A stretch of DNA of 47,127 bases from Pseudomonas donghuensis (GCF_000259195.1 NZ_JH650757.1:22217-69343); one strand, 5' to 3'; positions 15,246-23,706 are shown, numbered from the stretch's first letter. Numbers and translations: made by a program. Notes: generated from the letters alone by a model not told the origin.

Positions 15246-15442
15246 GGTGTCTCCCCGGTGAATGGAGCCGCCACGAATCTGCTGTCAAACAAATGGGTGG
15301 CAACTGTACGCGGGTTGACAGACCGAACACCGGAGAACTCGGCGCACACGAAGGTGCCCCACGTACAATCGCCATAAAGGCTTGCACATGTCCACGGTGT
15401 AGTCGGCCTGTCAAAACCGGTCGTTGAATTGCCAACGACCGG
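15246..15442 (-). ncRNA. Candidate structured 5' leader RNA upstream of the DUF6124-like gene
   Basis: Read on the minus strand, the leader can form an ordered set of helices, all seen by direct complementarity (plus-strand positions given). P0 is a perfect ten-base hairpin, 15433-15442 with 15417-15426, followed by TTTT. P1 has twelve pairs, 15403-15414 with 15315-15326 (ttgacaggccga / tcggtctgtcaa, one G-U). P2 has six pairs, 15395-15400 with 15327-15332 (acaccg / cggtgt), offset by two unpaired bases. P3 (15363-15387) is gtgcaa-gcc / ggc-ttgtac with loop tttat. P4 (15341-15360) has gcac/gtgc plus flanking G-C pairs. P5 is gccac (15297-15301) with gtggc (15270-15274). P1-P2 close a junction holding P3 and P4, a riboswitch-like architecture. 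P0 plus TTTT could terminate. Function unknown. Confidence 0.55.
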
Positions 15443-15597
15443 CCGAGACTAGAGCCCCACCGGGACCACTGCAATGCTTTGAAAGCGGCAAAAGTATGAT
15501 TGGGAAATGGACTACATGGAATCAGGAAATTCTGAAGATTTCCGCCGTTAAAGTACCGTTCTCGCGACTATTCGTTACAAATCCACAACACCACTCT

Positions 15598-15697
15598 GGT
15601 GACCCTGCCATCACCCACGCCATCATAGGAGGTCACCGCAACCTGGCCCGGCCAGGCGCTGCGTTATATACGAAGGGCAACTAAAGCCCTCTTTTTT
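15598..15697 (+). ncRNA. Candidate small RNA or attenuator ending in a terminator just before the lipoprotein gene
   Basis: Complementary arms ggtgacc (15598-15604) and ggtcacc (15631-15637), then a hairpin cctggc-ccg-gccagg (15642-15656), then the terminator at 15674-15697. No clear promoter was found in 15443-15597. Because only 14 bases separate the T-run from the ATG at 15711, this may instead be an attenuated leader of that gene. Confidence 0.3.
15674..15697 (+). terminator. Intrinsic terminator 14 bp upstream of lipoprotein start
   Basis: Stem agggc / gccct with a seven-base loop, followed by c and six Ts. Confidence 0.6.
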
Positions 15698-15710
15698 GCT
15701 GGGGCGATGG

Positions 15711-16313
15711 ATGAAACAAGGGCGAGGGTGGGCGCTGGTGCTTTCGGTTGTGGTCTTGGCGGGCTGCGCCACGGCGCCGCCGAGGGATCAGAACAATCTG
15801 TGCAATATCTACCGCGAGTACCCGGACTGGTACGAAGATTCGCTGAAGATGCAGCAGCAGTTCGGCACGCCGCAACATGTGGCGATGGCGATCATGAAGC
15901 AGGAAAGCAGTTTCGTCTCCGATGCGCTGCCGCCCCGCGATTACTTGCTGTGGGTCATCCCGTGGGGACGGGTGAGTTCGGCCTATGGTTATGCACAGGC
16001 CCAGGACCCGGTCTGGGGTGAGTACAAGGCCGGCACCGGCAATGGTGGCTCGCGGGATAACTTCGATGACGCGGTCATGTTCATTGGCTGGTACACCGCT
16101 GGCACCCAGCGGCAGTTGGGGATTTCCAAGTGGGATGTCTACAACCAGTACCTGGCCTATCACGAAGGGCGCGGCGGTTTTAGTCGTGGGACTTATCGCA
16201 GCAAGCCGTGGCTGATGCAGGTGGCGCGCAAGGTAGAGGCGCAGTCACGACTCTACGGCGCCCAGCTCAAGGCCTGTCGCCAGGAGCTGGAAGATGATCG
16301 CGGTTGGTTCTAG
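15711..16313 (+). CDS. Transglycosylase SLT-like lipoprotein
   Basis: A 200-residue outer-membrane-type lipoprotein with a signal peptide ending in the lipobox LAGC (Cys19). The ATG at 15711 follows ggggcg. The mature part contains MKQESSF (the probable catalytic Glu of a lysozyme-like SLT fold) and SSAYGYAQAQDPVW, which corresponds to the GLMQ-type motif of lytic transglycosylases. YNQYLAYHEG is also typical. It would act on periplasmic peptidoglycan. The same protein is common in pseudomonads, with no fixed partner. Its stop overlaps the convergent EamA stop through the palindrome CTAG (16310-16313). Confidence 0.8.
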   Translation: MKQGRGWALVLSVVVLAGCATAPPRDQNNLCNIYREYPDWYEDSLKMQQQFGTPQHVAMAIMKQESSFVSDALPPRDYLLWVIPWGRVSSAYGYAQAQDPVWGEYKAGTGNGGSRDNFDDAVMFIGWYTAGTQRQLGISKWDVYNQYLAYHEGRGGFSRGTYRSKPWLMQVARKVEAQSRLYGAQLKACRQELEDDRGWF

Positions 16314-17185
16314 ACCGTTCGGCGCAACAGCGGGCGGGTCTTGATCAGCCCCGCTGCAAGGGCCGCCAGAATGAGGGCAATGGCGATGCCTTCGTTGCGG
16401 TCGATGTGGTGGCCGAGCAGGAGGATGGAGCCGGCGATGCCGAATATCGGGATCAGCAGCGACAGCGGCGCAACGGTTGAAACCGGGTACTCGCGCAGCA
16501 ACAGGTTCCAGCCCCAGTAACAGAAGTGCGTCGCCGCGTAGACCTGGAACAACAGCGATAACACGGTTACGCCCTCGATGTGGCTGGCCAGGGCGGTGAA
16601 CGGCGCGCTGCCATGGCTGAGCCAGGTGAGCAGCAGCAAGGGGATCGGCGGGAAGAGGCTGGCCCACACCACAAAGGCAAACATCTCACGCACTTTCGAG
16701 CGTTTGATGATGACGTTGCCAACGCTCCAGCTGAAGGCGCTGACCAGCAATACGCTGTAGCCCGCGGTCGTCGCCTGGCCGGGGCTGCTGGCGATAATGC
16801 AGATCAAACCCAGGGCCGCGAGTACCACGCCAACGCACTGGCCAAGGCTCATGCCTTCGCGAAACAGCAGCACGCCCCAACCCAAGGTGAAGAAGGCACT
16901 GAACTGGATCAGCAGGGCAGCGGTGCCGGGTGGCACGCCCAGGCTGATCCCCAGGTTGATCAGCGCCCACATCGCCACGCCGAAGATCAAGCCGTAGGCG
17001 GCCAGCCAGCCCAGGGCCACGGGCGGGCGTTTGATCAGGAACACCCAGGGCAGGGCGGCGAGGGTAAAGCGCAGGGCGGTGAGCAACAGCGGGTCGATCT
17101 CGGCCAGGGCCAGTTTGCTGATGGGGAAGTTCAGGCCCCAGATGGCTGTCACCAACACGGCGAGCAGCAGGTGTTTTCGTTGCAT
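16310..17185 (-). CDS. EamA/DMT-superfamily exporter
   Basis: A 291-residue protein with ten predicted transmembrane helices in two EamA repeats: LAVLVTAIWGLNFPISKLAL begins the first, and GYSVLLVSAFSWSVGNVIIK the second. I chose the ATG at 17185 (MQRKHLLLA); the upstream extension is non-protein-like. The family exports amino acids and other metabolites (YdcZ/RhaT/EamA relatives), but the substrate cannot be read from sequence. It is divergent from an AraC-type regulator starting 95 bp away, which probably controls it. Confidence 0.88.
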   Translation of the reverse strand: MQRKHLLLAVLVTAIWGLNFPISKLALAEIDPLLLTALRFTLAALPWVFLIKRPPVALGWLAAYGLIFGVAMWALINLGISLGVPPGTAALLIQFSAFFTLGWGVLLFREGMSLGQCVGVVLAALGLICIIASSPGQATTAGYSVLLVSAFSWSVGNVIIKRSKVREMFAFVVWASLFPPIPLLLLTWLSHGSAPFTALASHIEGVTVLSLLFQVYAATHFCYWGWNLLLREYPVSTVAPLSLLIPIFGIAGSILLLGHHIDRNEGIAIALILAALAAGLIKTRPLLRRTV

Positions 17186-17280
17186 GGTGTTGTTATCCAC
17201 AGGCGGGCAGGGTGCAACTATGCGCAATGCGGCTGCTGGCCCGCTTGCGCTATCGGGTCGTAGATCGTTAGATTCGGGCC

Positions 17281-18054
17281 ATGATTGCTATCGACCCGTA
17301 TGAACACATTCCCCGCGACGCGGTGGTGACCGCCGTTGACTATGCCGATGGCCATCACTTCGCCCTGCATACCCATCAGCGCGGGCAGTTCGCCTATGCG
17401 GCCTGTGGGGTGATCACCGTGTTCACGCGCCAAGGCAATTGGGTGGTGCCGCCGCAACGGGCCATCTGGGTGCCGGCGCAGGTGCCCCATGAGATGGCCA
17501 TGAGCGGGCCGGTGACCATGCTCAACACCTACATCAGCAACGCGGCGACGGCACGCCTGGGGCTGCCGGGGCTGTGTCAGGTGTTCGATGTTTCGGCATT
17601 TTTGCGTCAGTTGATGATCCAGGCTGCGGATGTGCCGGCGCTGTATGCGCAAGAACAGCGCGATGGTCATTTGATGGCGTTGCTGCTGCACGAAATCGCC
17701 AGCATGGCGCCGCTGTCGCTGAATGCGCCGTTGCCGGATGATCCGCGCTTGGCCCAGGCTTGCCAGCGGCTGTTGCAGCAACCGTCGCTTGAGGTGAGCA
17801 TCGATGACATGGCCGGGCAGGTGGGCAGGAGCCGGCGCACCTTCACTAGGCTGTTTCGCCAGCAGACCGGTATCAGCTTTGTCGAATGGCGCCAGCAGGC
17901 GTGCCTGTTGGCGGCGGTGGCACGCCTGGGCAATGGCGAGTCGGTTACCCGGGTGGCGATGGACCTGGGCTACAGCAGCCCCAGTGCGTTTACCAGTGTT
18001 TTTCGTAAAGCCTTGGGGGCGGCGCCGAGTCGGTATTTCAGCAAGGAAGGGTGA
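17281..18054 (+). CDS. AraC-family transcriptional regulator (NimR-like)
   Basis: A 257-residue protein with an N-terminal cupin sensor domain (HHFALHTHQRGQFAYA, then WVVPPQRAIWVPAQVPHEM) and a C-terminal pair of helix-turn-helices (SIDDMAGQVGRSRRTFTRLF, then VTRVAMDLGYSSPSAFTSVF). The layout and the WVPxxxPH motif match the NimR/YeaM-type regulators of efflux genes. It starts at ATG 17281, divergent from the EamA exporter, its likely target. Confidence 0.9.
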   Translation: MIAIDPYEHIPRDAVVTAVDYADGHHFALHTHQRGQFAYAACGVITVFTRQGNWVVPPQRAIWVPAQVPHEMAMSGPVTMLNTYISNAATARLGLPGLCQVFDVSAFLRQLMIQAADVPALYAQEQRDGHLMALLLHEIASMAPLSLNAPLPDDPRLAQACQRLLQQPSLEVSIDDMAGQVGRSRRTFTRLFRQQTGISFVEWRQQACLLAAVARLGNGESVTRVAMDLGYSSPSAFTSVFRKALGAAPSRYFSKEG

Positions 18055-18068
18055 GGCGTGCGGCAGGG

Positions 18069-18848
18069 TTATGCCCAGCCAAACAACTCACAAGCATTGC
18101 CCGTACTCGCCTCAGCCAAGCGCTCAACCTCAATCCCCATGATCGCGGCCAGCGCCTGGGCAATCTGCGGCAGATGCTCCGGGCTGTTGCGCACGCCCGG
18201 GAACATCACCGGCGCCATGTCTGGCGCGTCGGTTTCCAGCACCACGCTGTCCAGCGGCAACTGCGGCAGCACCTTGTGCAAGCGCAGCGCCTGCGGCCAG
18301 GTGGCTGCACCGCCCAGGCCGAGTTTGAAGCCCAGCTTGTGATACTCGCGCGCCTCTTCAACGCTGCCGGCAAAGGCATGGATGATGCCGCCACGCTTGA
18401 GCTTGTAGCGCTTGAGCGTGGCGATCACCACCGCGTGGCTGCGGCGCACGTGCAGCAGGGCGGGCAGGTTGCAGTCCGCGGCCAGTTGCAGTTGCGCTTC
18501 GAACAGCACCTGCTGGCGCTCGCGGTCGAGTTCGGGCAGGTAGTAATCCAGGCCGAATTCGCCGACGGCGCATAGCTGGCGCTGGCCCTGCAGGCGGGTC
18601 AGCCAGTCGCCCAGTGCGGCCAGGTGTTCGGGGCGGTGCTGGTCGAGGTAGACCGGGTGCAGGCCGAACGCCGCGTACAGCTGCGCGTCGCTGCGCACCA
18701 GGTCCCAGACCCGCTGCCAATTGCTTTGATACACCCCCAGCACCACCATGCGCTCGACCCCGCCGGCCCGGGCATTGGCCAGCAGGGCCGGGCGGTCGGG
18801 GTCGAAGTCTGGAAAATCCAGATGGGTGTGGGTGTCGATCAGGCGCAT
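18069..18848 (-). CDS. tatD: TatD-family metal-dependent hydrolase
   Basis: A 259-residue amidohydrolase-fold protein of the TatD/YcfH deoxyribonuclease family. The metal ligands are visible: HxH in IDTHTHLDF (residues 6 and 8), Glu in AVGEFGLDYY, His in ALLHVRRS and in IIHAFAG, and Asp in VLETDAPDM. It is cytoplasmic. In other pseudomonads a tatD homologue is likewise placed after cra. The start at 18848 is two bases after the cra stop, so the two are one operon. Activity (3'-5' nuclease or D-aminoacyl deacylase-like) is not deducible here. Confidence 0.9.
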   Translation of the reverse strand: MRLIDTHTHLDFPDFDPDRPALLANARAGGVERMVVLGVYQSNWQRVWDLVRSDAQLYAAFGLHPVYLDQHRPEHLAALGDWLTRLQGQRQLCAVGEFGLDYYLPELDRERQQVLFEAQLQLAADCNLPALLHVRRSHAVVIATLKRYKLKRGGIIHAFAGSVEEAREYHKLGFKLGLGGAATWPQALRLHKVLPQLPLDSVVLETDAPDMAPVMFPGVRNSPEHLPQIAQALAAIMGIEVERLAEASTGNACELFGWA

Positions 18849-18850
18849 GG

Positions 18851-19846
18851 TCAGGCCGTGAAGATTCGCTGTTTGAAGGTTCGACCGATGGCGTGCACGC
18901 CGGGTTCGTATTGCTTTTGTTCAACAGCGGCGAGGGCCAGCTTGAGCGCGGTTTCGGCGATCAGGCCGTGTTGCTGGGCCATGGCGTTGACCGGCAGGGG
19001 CAGGAAGTCGAGCAACTGGTTGTCGCCGAAGGTGCCCAACTGCAGGCTGCGCGAGTCGGCCGGGCGTGCTTGCAGCACGTCGAACACGCCTTGCAGCAGC
19101 ACGTAGGAGGTGGTCACCAGGGCGTCGGGCAGGCGGCCGAGTTCTTCGATCAGTTGGTTCATCAGGCGCTGGCCGCACTCGCGGCTGAAGGCTTCGCCTT
19201 GCAGGCGGCTGATCTTGCCGTTGAAGCCTTCCAGGGCCTGATCGAAACCGCCGGCGCGGGCCTGGCTGACGCTCAGCTCCGGGCGGGCGCCGATCAGGGC
19301 GATGTGCGCGGGTTTGGTGGCCAGCAGGCTGCGGGTCAGTTGCTGGCTGGCGTTGCGGTCGTCGCTGACGATCGAGCAGAAGTGCGCCGGGTCCAGGCTG
19401 CGGTCGATGGCGATGATCGGCAGGCCCTTGGCTTGCAGTTCGCGGTAGCTGTCGTCTTCCGGCGGCAGGCAACTGGCGACGAACAGGGCGTCGCAACGGC
19501 GGGCGCGGAACAGTTGCTGGAGCTGGCGCTCGCTCTCGGGCTGGTCGTCGCTGCTGGCGATCAGCAGTTGGTAGCCCTGGGCCCGGGCGCGTTGCTCCAG
19601 TTGCTTGGCGATGCGCGCGTAGCTGGGGTTTTCCAGGTCGGGGAGGATGAACCCCAAGGTGCGCGTGTGCCGGCTGCGCAAACCTGCGGCCTGGGGGTTG
19701 GGGGTGAAGCCATGGGCTTCGACCACCGCCCGCACCCGCTCGACAGTGCTGTTGCTGATGCGTTGCTGTTCGGCCTTGCCATTGATGACGTAACTGGCGG
19801 TGGTCACGGACACACCGGCCAGACGCGCGATATCGCTGAGTTTCAC
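18851..19846 (-). CDS. cra: Catabolite repressor/activator Cra (FruR), LacI family
   Basis: A 331-residue LacI-type regulator. I chose the GTG at 19846 (VKLSDIARLAGVSVTTASYV) because it is the canonical FruR N-terminus and follows aagga; a frame open to 19960 is non-coding. The helix-turn-helix is followed by the hinge (ISNSTVERVRAVVEAHGF) and a sugar-binding core (TLGFILPDLENPSYARI). In P. putida, Cra represses fruBKA and is released by fructose-1-phosphate. A matching operator lies upstream of fruB at 20722-20733. It is divergent from fruB, separated by 1 kb containing the REP array, and followed by tatD. Confidence 0.94.
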   Translation of the reverse strand: MKLSDIARLAGVSVTTASYVINGKAEQQRISNSTVERVRAVVEAHGFTPNPQAAGLRSRHTRTLGFILPDLENPSYARIAKQLEQRARAQGYQLLIASSDDQPESERQLQQLFRARRCDALFVASCLPPEDDSYRELQAKGLPIIAIDRSLDPAHFCSIVSDDRNASQQLTRSLLATKPAHIALIGARPELSVSQARAGGFDQALEGFNGKISRLQGEAFSRECGQRLMNQLIEELGRLPDALVTTSYVLLQGVFDVLQARPADSRSLQLGTFGDNQLLDFLPLPVNAMAQQHGLIAETALKLALAAVEQKQYEPGVHAIGRTFKQRIFTA

Positions 19847-20022
19847 CGCATTTTCCTTGTTATTACCGAGACTGGCTGCAGAGCCTGACCGGGTATTGTC
19901 GCCGATCCTACGCGGGCGGCGCAGACGACCATTGTCGCAATTGTCCGACAATATGGGCAATGTTGTTCACATCGGTGTGAGCAACTGTCATTGGCAGGTA
20001 GCCAGCATATCAGGCGGTGCCT

Positions 20023-20655
20023 GGGTTGCGACCGCTTCGCGCTCGATCGCCGGCAAGGCCAGCTCCCACAGAGTTAGCGCAGTACCTGTGGGAGCTGGCT
20101 TGCCAGCGATGAGGCCAGTGCAGCCAACAACGTAGGTGGCGCTTGGGTTGCGACCGCTTCGCGCTCCATCGCCGGCAAGGCCCGCTCCCACAGCGTTGGC
20201 GCAGTCCCTGTGGGAGCTGGTTTGCCAGCGATGAGGCCAGCGCAGCCAACAACGTAGGTGGCGCTTGGGTTGCGACCGCTTTGCGCTCGATCGCCGGCAA
20301 GGACAGCTCCCACAGCGGTGGCGCAGTACCTGTGGGAGCTGGCGCAGTACCTGTGGGAGCTGGCGCAGTACCTGTGGGAGTTGGCTTGCCGGCGATGAGG
20401 CCAGTGCAGCCAACAAAGTAGGCGGTGCTTGGGTTACGACCGCTTCGCGCTCGATCGCCGGCAAGGCCAGCTCCCACAGCGTTGGCGCAGTCCCTGTGGG
20501 AGCTGGTTTGCCAGCGATGAGGCCAGTGCAGCCAACAACGTAGGTGGCGCTTGGGTTGCGACCGCTTCGCGCTCGATCGCCGGCAAGGCCAGCTCCCACA
20601 GCGTTGGCGCAGTACCTGTGGGCGCTGGCGCAGTACCTGTGGGAGCGGTGCAGCT
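20023..20655. repeat. Tandem array of five ~122-bp REP-pair units (BIME-like)
   Basis: The anchor gggttgcgaccgc recurs at 20023, 20145, 20267, 20430 (as gggttacg) and 20553, i.e. spacings of 122, 122, 163 and 123. Each unit holds two inverted REP cores (gccggcaaggccagctccca and tgggagctggcttgccagcg), then a constant linker (agtgcagccaacaacgtagg). Unit 3 contains a 21-bp micro-repeat (gcgcagtacctgtgggagctg) expanded to three copies, which explains its extra 41 bp. Unit 5 ends with a two-copy version. The array fills most of the cra-fruB intergenic region. Confidence 0.95.
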
Positions 20656-20721
20656 CCAGCAATACGACAAGCAGGGCTTCATTGATCGCACATTATCGAG
20701 TAACGTGCTCGTAAATTTAGA

Positions 20722-20733
20722 TTAAACGTTTCA
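20722..20733. promoter_or_regulatory. Cra (FruR) operator
   Basis: ttaaacgtttca, identical to the operator I know for P. putida Cra upstream of fruB. It lies 114 bp before the fruB start and includes the palindromic aaacgttt core. Confidence 0.85.
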
Positions 20734-20847
20734 GCAGGCGATTTTCTGCCGATCCAAGCGCCTGGACGGGGTCATTGCAACTGGCCCTCAGCTGAACAAT
20801 TCACAACAATACCTCAGCACCCACCTGGTGCTGCAAAGGAGAAGGTC

Positions 20848-23706
20848 ATGCTCGAGCTCACCGTGGAGCAGATATCCATGGGCCAGTCGGCTGTGGATAA
20901 GTCGGCGGCACTGCACCTGTTGGCCGAGCGCCTGGTCAGTGATGGCCTGGTCGCCGACGGCTATCTGGCCGGGCTGCAGGCCCGTGAAGCACAAGGCTCG
21001 ACCTTCCTCGGCCAAGGTATTGCCATCCCCCATGGCACCCCCGAAACCCGCGAGCTGGTGCATGCCACCGGCGTGCGCCTGCTGCAGTTCCCCGAAGGGG
21101 TGGACTGGGGCGATGGCCAGATCGTCTACCTGGCCATCGGCATCGCCGCGCGCTCCGATGAACACCTGCGCCTGCTGCAACTGCTGACCCGCGCCCTGGG
21201 CGAGACCGACCTTGCCGAAGCCCTGCGCCGCGCCAGCTCCGCCGAAGCCTTGCTCAAGTTGCTGCAAGGCGCGCCGCAAGAGCTGGCCCTGGATGCGCAG
21301 ATGATCGGCCTGGGGCTGCCCGCCGAAGATTTTGATGAGCTGGTGTGGCGCGCCGCGCGCTTGCTGACCCGCGCAGAATGCGTCGGCGGCGGCTTTGCCG
21401 GGGTGTTGCAGCAGGTCGATCCGCTGCCGCTGGGCGAGGGCTTGTGGTGGCTGCACAGCGAGCAGGCGGTGCGCCAGCCGGGCCTGGCTTTCGTTACCCC
21501 GCAACAAGCGCTGCGCCACAACGGCCAACCGGTGCATGGCCTGTTCTGCCTGGCCAGCCTCGGTGCTGCGCATCAGGCCTTGCTTGAGCGCCTGTGTACG
21601 CTGTTGATCGAAGGCCGCGGCCAGGAGCTGTGCCGCGCCACCAACAGCCGCACGGTGCTCGAAGTGCTGGGCGGCGAGTTGCCCGCCGACTGGCCGAGCG
21701 CGCGTATCGGCCTGGCCAACGCCCACGGCCTGCATGCGCGCCCGGCCAAGGAGCTGGCGCAACTGGCGAAAAATTTTGCAGGCGAGATTCGCCTGCGCCT
21801 GATCGACAGCTGCCAGCCGGCGGTGTCGGCCAAGAGCCTGAGCAAGCTGCTCAGCCTCGGCGCACGGCGTGGGCAGATTCTGGAAATCATCGCTGAACCC
21901 AGCATTGCCAACGATGCCTTGCCTGCGCTGCTGGCCGCGATTGAAGCGGGCCTGGGCGAAGAGGTCGAGGCGCTGGCGCCGGTCGTCGAGGCGGTCATCG
22001 ACGTGATGGCTGAGCCTGAACTTGTCGCGCCCGCAGCGGGCGCGCTGATCCAGGGCGTTGCTGCGGCACCGGGCATTGCCAGTGGCCCGGCGCATATCCA
22101 GGTGCAGCGTGAGTTCGACTACCCGTTGCGCGGTGAGTCGCTGCCGATTGAACGGCAACGCCTGCAACACGCACTGGCCAATGTTAACCACGAAATCGAA
22201 GCGCTGACCCAGCGCAGCCCGGCCAAGGCCATCCGCGAGATTTTCATCACCCATCAGGAGATGCTCGCCGACCCGGACCTCACTGACGAAGTCGACCAGC
22301 GCCTGCGCCAGGGCGAAAGCGCGGCGGCGGCGTGGATGGCGGTGATCGATGCCGCCGCGCGCCAACAGGAAGCCTTGCATGATGCGCTGCTCGCCGAGCG
22401 CGCCGCCGACCTGCGCGATATCGGTCGGCGGGTATTGGCCCAACTGTGTGGCGAAGCCGACGTGCCGGCGCCGGAGCAGCCTTATGTGCTGGTGATGGAG
22501 GAGGTCGGCCCGTCGGATGTGGCGCGACTCGACCCGCAACGGGTGGCGGGGATTCTTACCGCCCGTGGCGGCGCTACCGCCCACAGCGCCATCGTCGCCC
22601 GCGCCCTGGGTATCCCTGCTGTCGTTGGCGCTGGCGATGCCGTGCTGCTGATTGCCCCGGGCACGCCGCTGTTGCTCGATGGCCAACGCGGCCGCTTGGC
22701 GGTGGCACCCGCGGCTGAAGAACTCGAACGTGCCCTGGCCGAACGCGACCGTCGCGAGCAACGCCTGCACGCTGCCAAGGCCCGGCGCCTGGAGCCGGCG
22801 GTCACCCGCGACGGCCATGCCATCGAGGTGTTCGCCAATATCGGTGAAAGCGCCGGGATCGAAGCGGTGGTCGACCAGGGCGCCGAAGGCGTCGGCCTGC
22901 TGCGCACCGAACTGATTTTCATGGCCCACCAGCAAGCCCCCGACGAAGCCGTGCAAGAGGCCGAGTACCGCCGCGTGCTCGATGGCCTCGACGGTCGGCC
23001 GCTGGTGGTGCGCACCCTCGATGTCGGCGGCGACAAGCCCTTGCCCTACTGGCCGATCGCCAAGGAAGAAAACCCCTTCCTCGGCGTGCGCGGCATCCGC
23101 CTGACCCTGCAGCGCCCGCACGTGATGGAAAGCCAGTTGCGCGCCTTGCTGCGGGCCGCCGGCGACCGGCCGCTGCGGATCATGTTCCCGATGGTCGGCC
23201 AGCTCGAAGAGTGGCGCCAGGCCCGGGCCATGGTCGAGCGCCTGCGCGAGGAAATCGCTGTCAGCGACCTGCAACTGGGGATCATGATCGAGGTGCCGTC
23301 GGCCGCCTTGCTGGCGCCGGTACTGGCCCAGGAAGTGGACTTCTTCAGCATCGGCACCAACGACCTGACCCAGTACACCTTGGCCATCGACCGCGGCCAC
23401 CCGAGCCTCTCGGCGCAAGCGGACGGCCTGCACCCGGCGGTGCTGCAACTGATCGACATCACCGTGCGCGCCGCCCATGCCCATGGCAAGTGGGTCGGGG
23501 TGTGCGGCGAGCTGGCCGCCGACCCGCAGGCGGTGGCGCTGTTGCTCGGCCTTGGCGTCGATGAGCTGAGCGTTGCGGCGCGCAGCATTGCCGAGGTCAA
23601 AGCCGAAGTACGTGAACTGAATTTTGAACATGCCCAGCAGCTCGCGCGCCAAGCGTTGCTGCAGGGCAGTGCCGGCGCAGTGCGGGCACTGGTGGAGACC
23701 CGTTGA
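20848..23706 (+). CDS. fruB: Fructose PTS phosphoryl-transfer protein FruB (EIIA-HPr-EI fusion)
   Basis: A 952-residue cytoplasmic protein that carries phosphate from PEP to FruA. In order: EIIA-Fru with active His62 (GIAIPHGTP); a second, degenerate EIIA-like segment (about 150-275); HPr with His296 (NAHGLHARPA); and enzyme I with the phospho-histidine His579 (GGATAHSAIVAR), and the C-terminal PEP-binding half (GLLRTEL, GTNDLTQY, GVCGELAAD with its catalytic Cys). The ATG at 20848 has aaaggagaagg upstream. It is the first gene of fruBKA, overlaps fruK by one base (TGATG), and is controlled by Cra from the operator at 20722. Confidence 0.96.
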   Translation: MLELTVEQISMGQSAVDKSAALHLLAERLVSDGLVADGYLAGLQAREAQGSTFLGQGIAIPHGTPETRELVHATGVRLLQFPEGVDWGDGQIVYLAIGIAARSDEHLRLLQLLTRALGETDLAEALRRASSAEALLKLLQGAPQELALDAQMIGLGLPAEDFDELVWRAARLLTRAECVGGGFAGVLQQVDPLPLGEGLWWLHSEQAVRQPGLAFVTPQQALRHNGQPVHGLFCLASLGAAHQALLERLCTLLIEGRGQELCRATNSRTVLEVLGGELPADWPSARIGLANAHGLHARPAKELAQLAKNFAGEIRLRLIDSCQPAVSAKSLSKLLSLGARRGQILEIIAEPSIANDALPALLAAIEAGLGEEVEALAPVVEAVIDVMAEPELVAPAAGALIQGVAAAPGIASGPAHIQVQREFDYPLRGESLPIERQRLQHALANVNHEIEALTQRSPAKAIREIFITHQEMLADPDLTDEVDQRLRQGESAAAAWMAVIDAAARQQEALHDALLAERAADLRDIGRRVLAQLCGEADVPAPEQPYVLVMEEVGPSDVARLDPQRVAGILTARGGATAHSAIVARALGIPAVVGAGDAVLLIAPGTPLLLDGQRGRLAVAPAAEELERALAERDRREQRLHAAKARRLEPAVTRDGHAIEVFANIGESAGIEAVVDQGAEGVGLLRTELIFMAHQQAPDEAVQEAEYRRVLDGLDGRPLVVRTLDVGGDKPLPYWPIAKEENPFLGVRGIRLTLQRPHVMESQLRALLRAAGDRPLRIMFPMVGQLEEWRQARAMVERLREEIAVSDLQLGIMIEVPSAALLAPVLAQEVDFFSIGTNDLTQYTLAIDRGHPSLSAQADGLHPAVLQLIDITVRAAHAHGKWVGVCGELAADPQAVALLLGLGVDELSVAARSIAEVKAEVRELNFEHAQQLARQALLQGSAGAVRALVETR

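Noticed and set aside
9273..15700. A second tRNA-Thr 3'-end copy (attR)
   Set aside because: No stretch similar to the last 20-25 bases of the tRNA was seen in the window.
20023..20655. Possible CRISPR array
   Set aside because: Units are about 122 bp and nearly identical throughout, without unique spacers; cores are REP palindromes and no cas genes are present.
19988..20725. Several overlapping frames with repeated peptide motifs in the cra-fruB gap
   Set aside because: They are translations of the REP array, present in many frames on both strands; no coding signal.
20788..23652. Open frame of about 950 codons opposite fruB
   Set aside because: Antisense shadow of the FruB fusion, whose active-site motifs are unmistakable.
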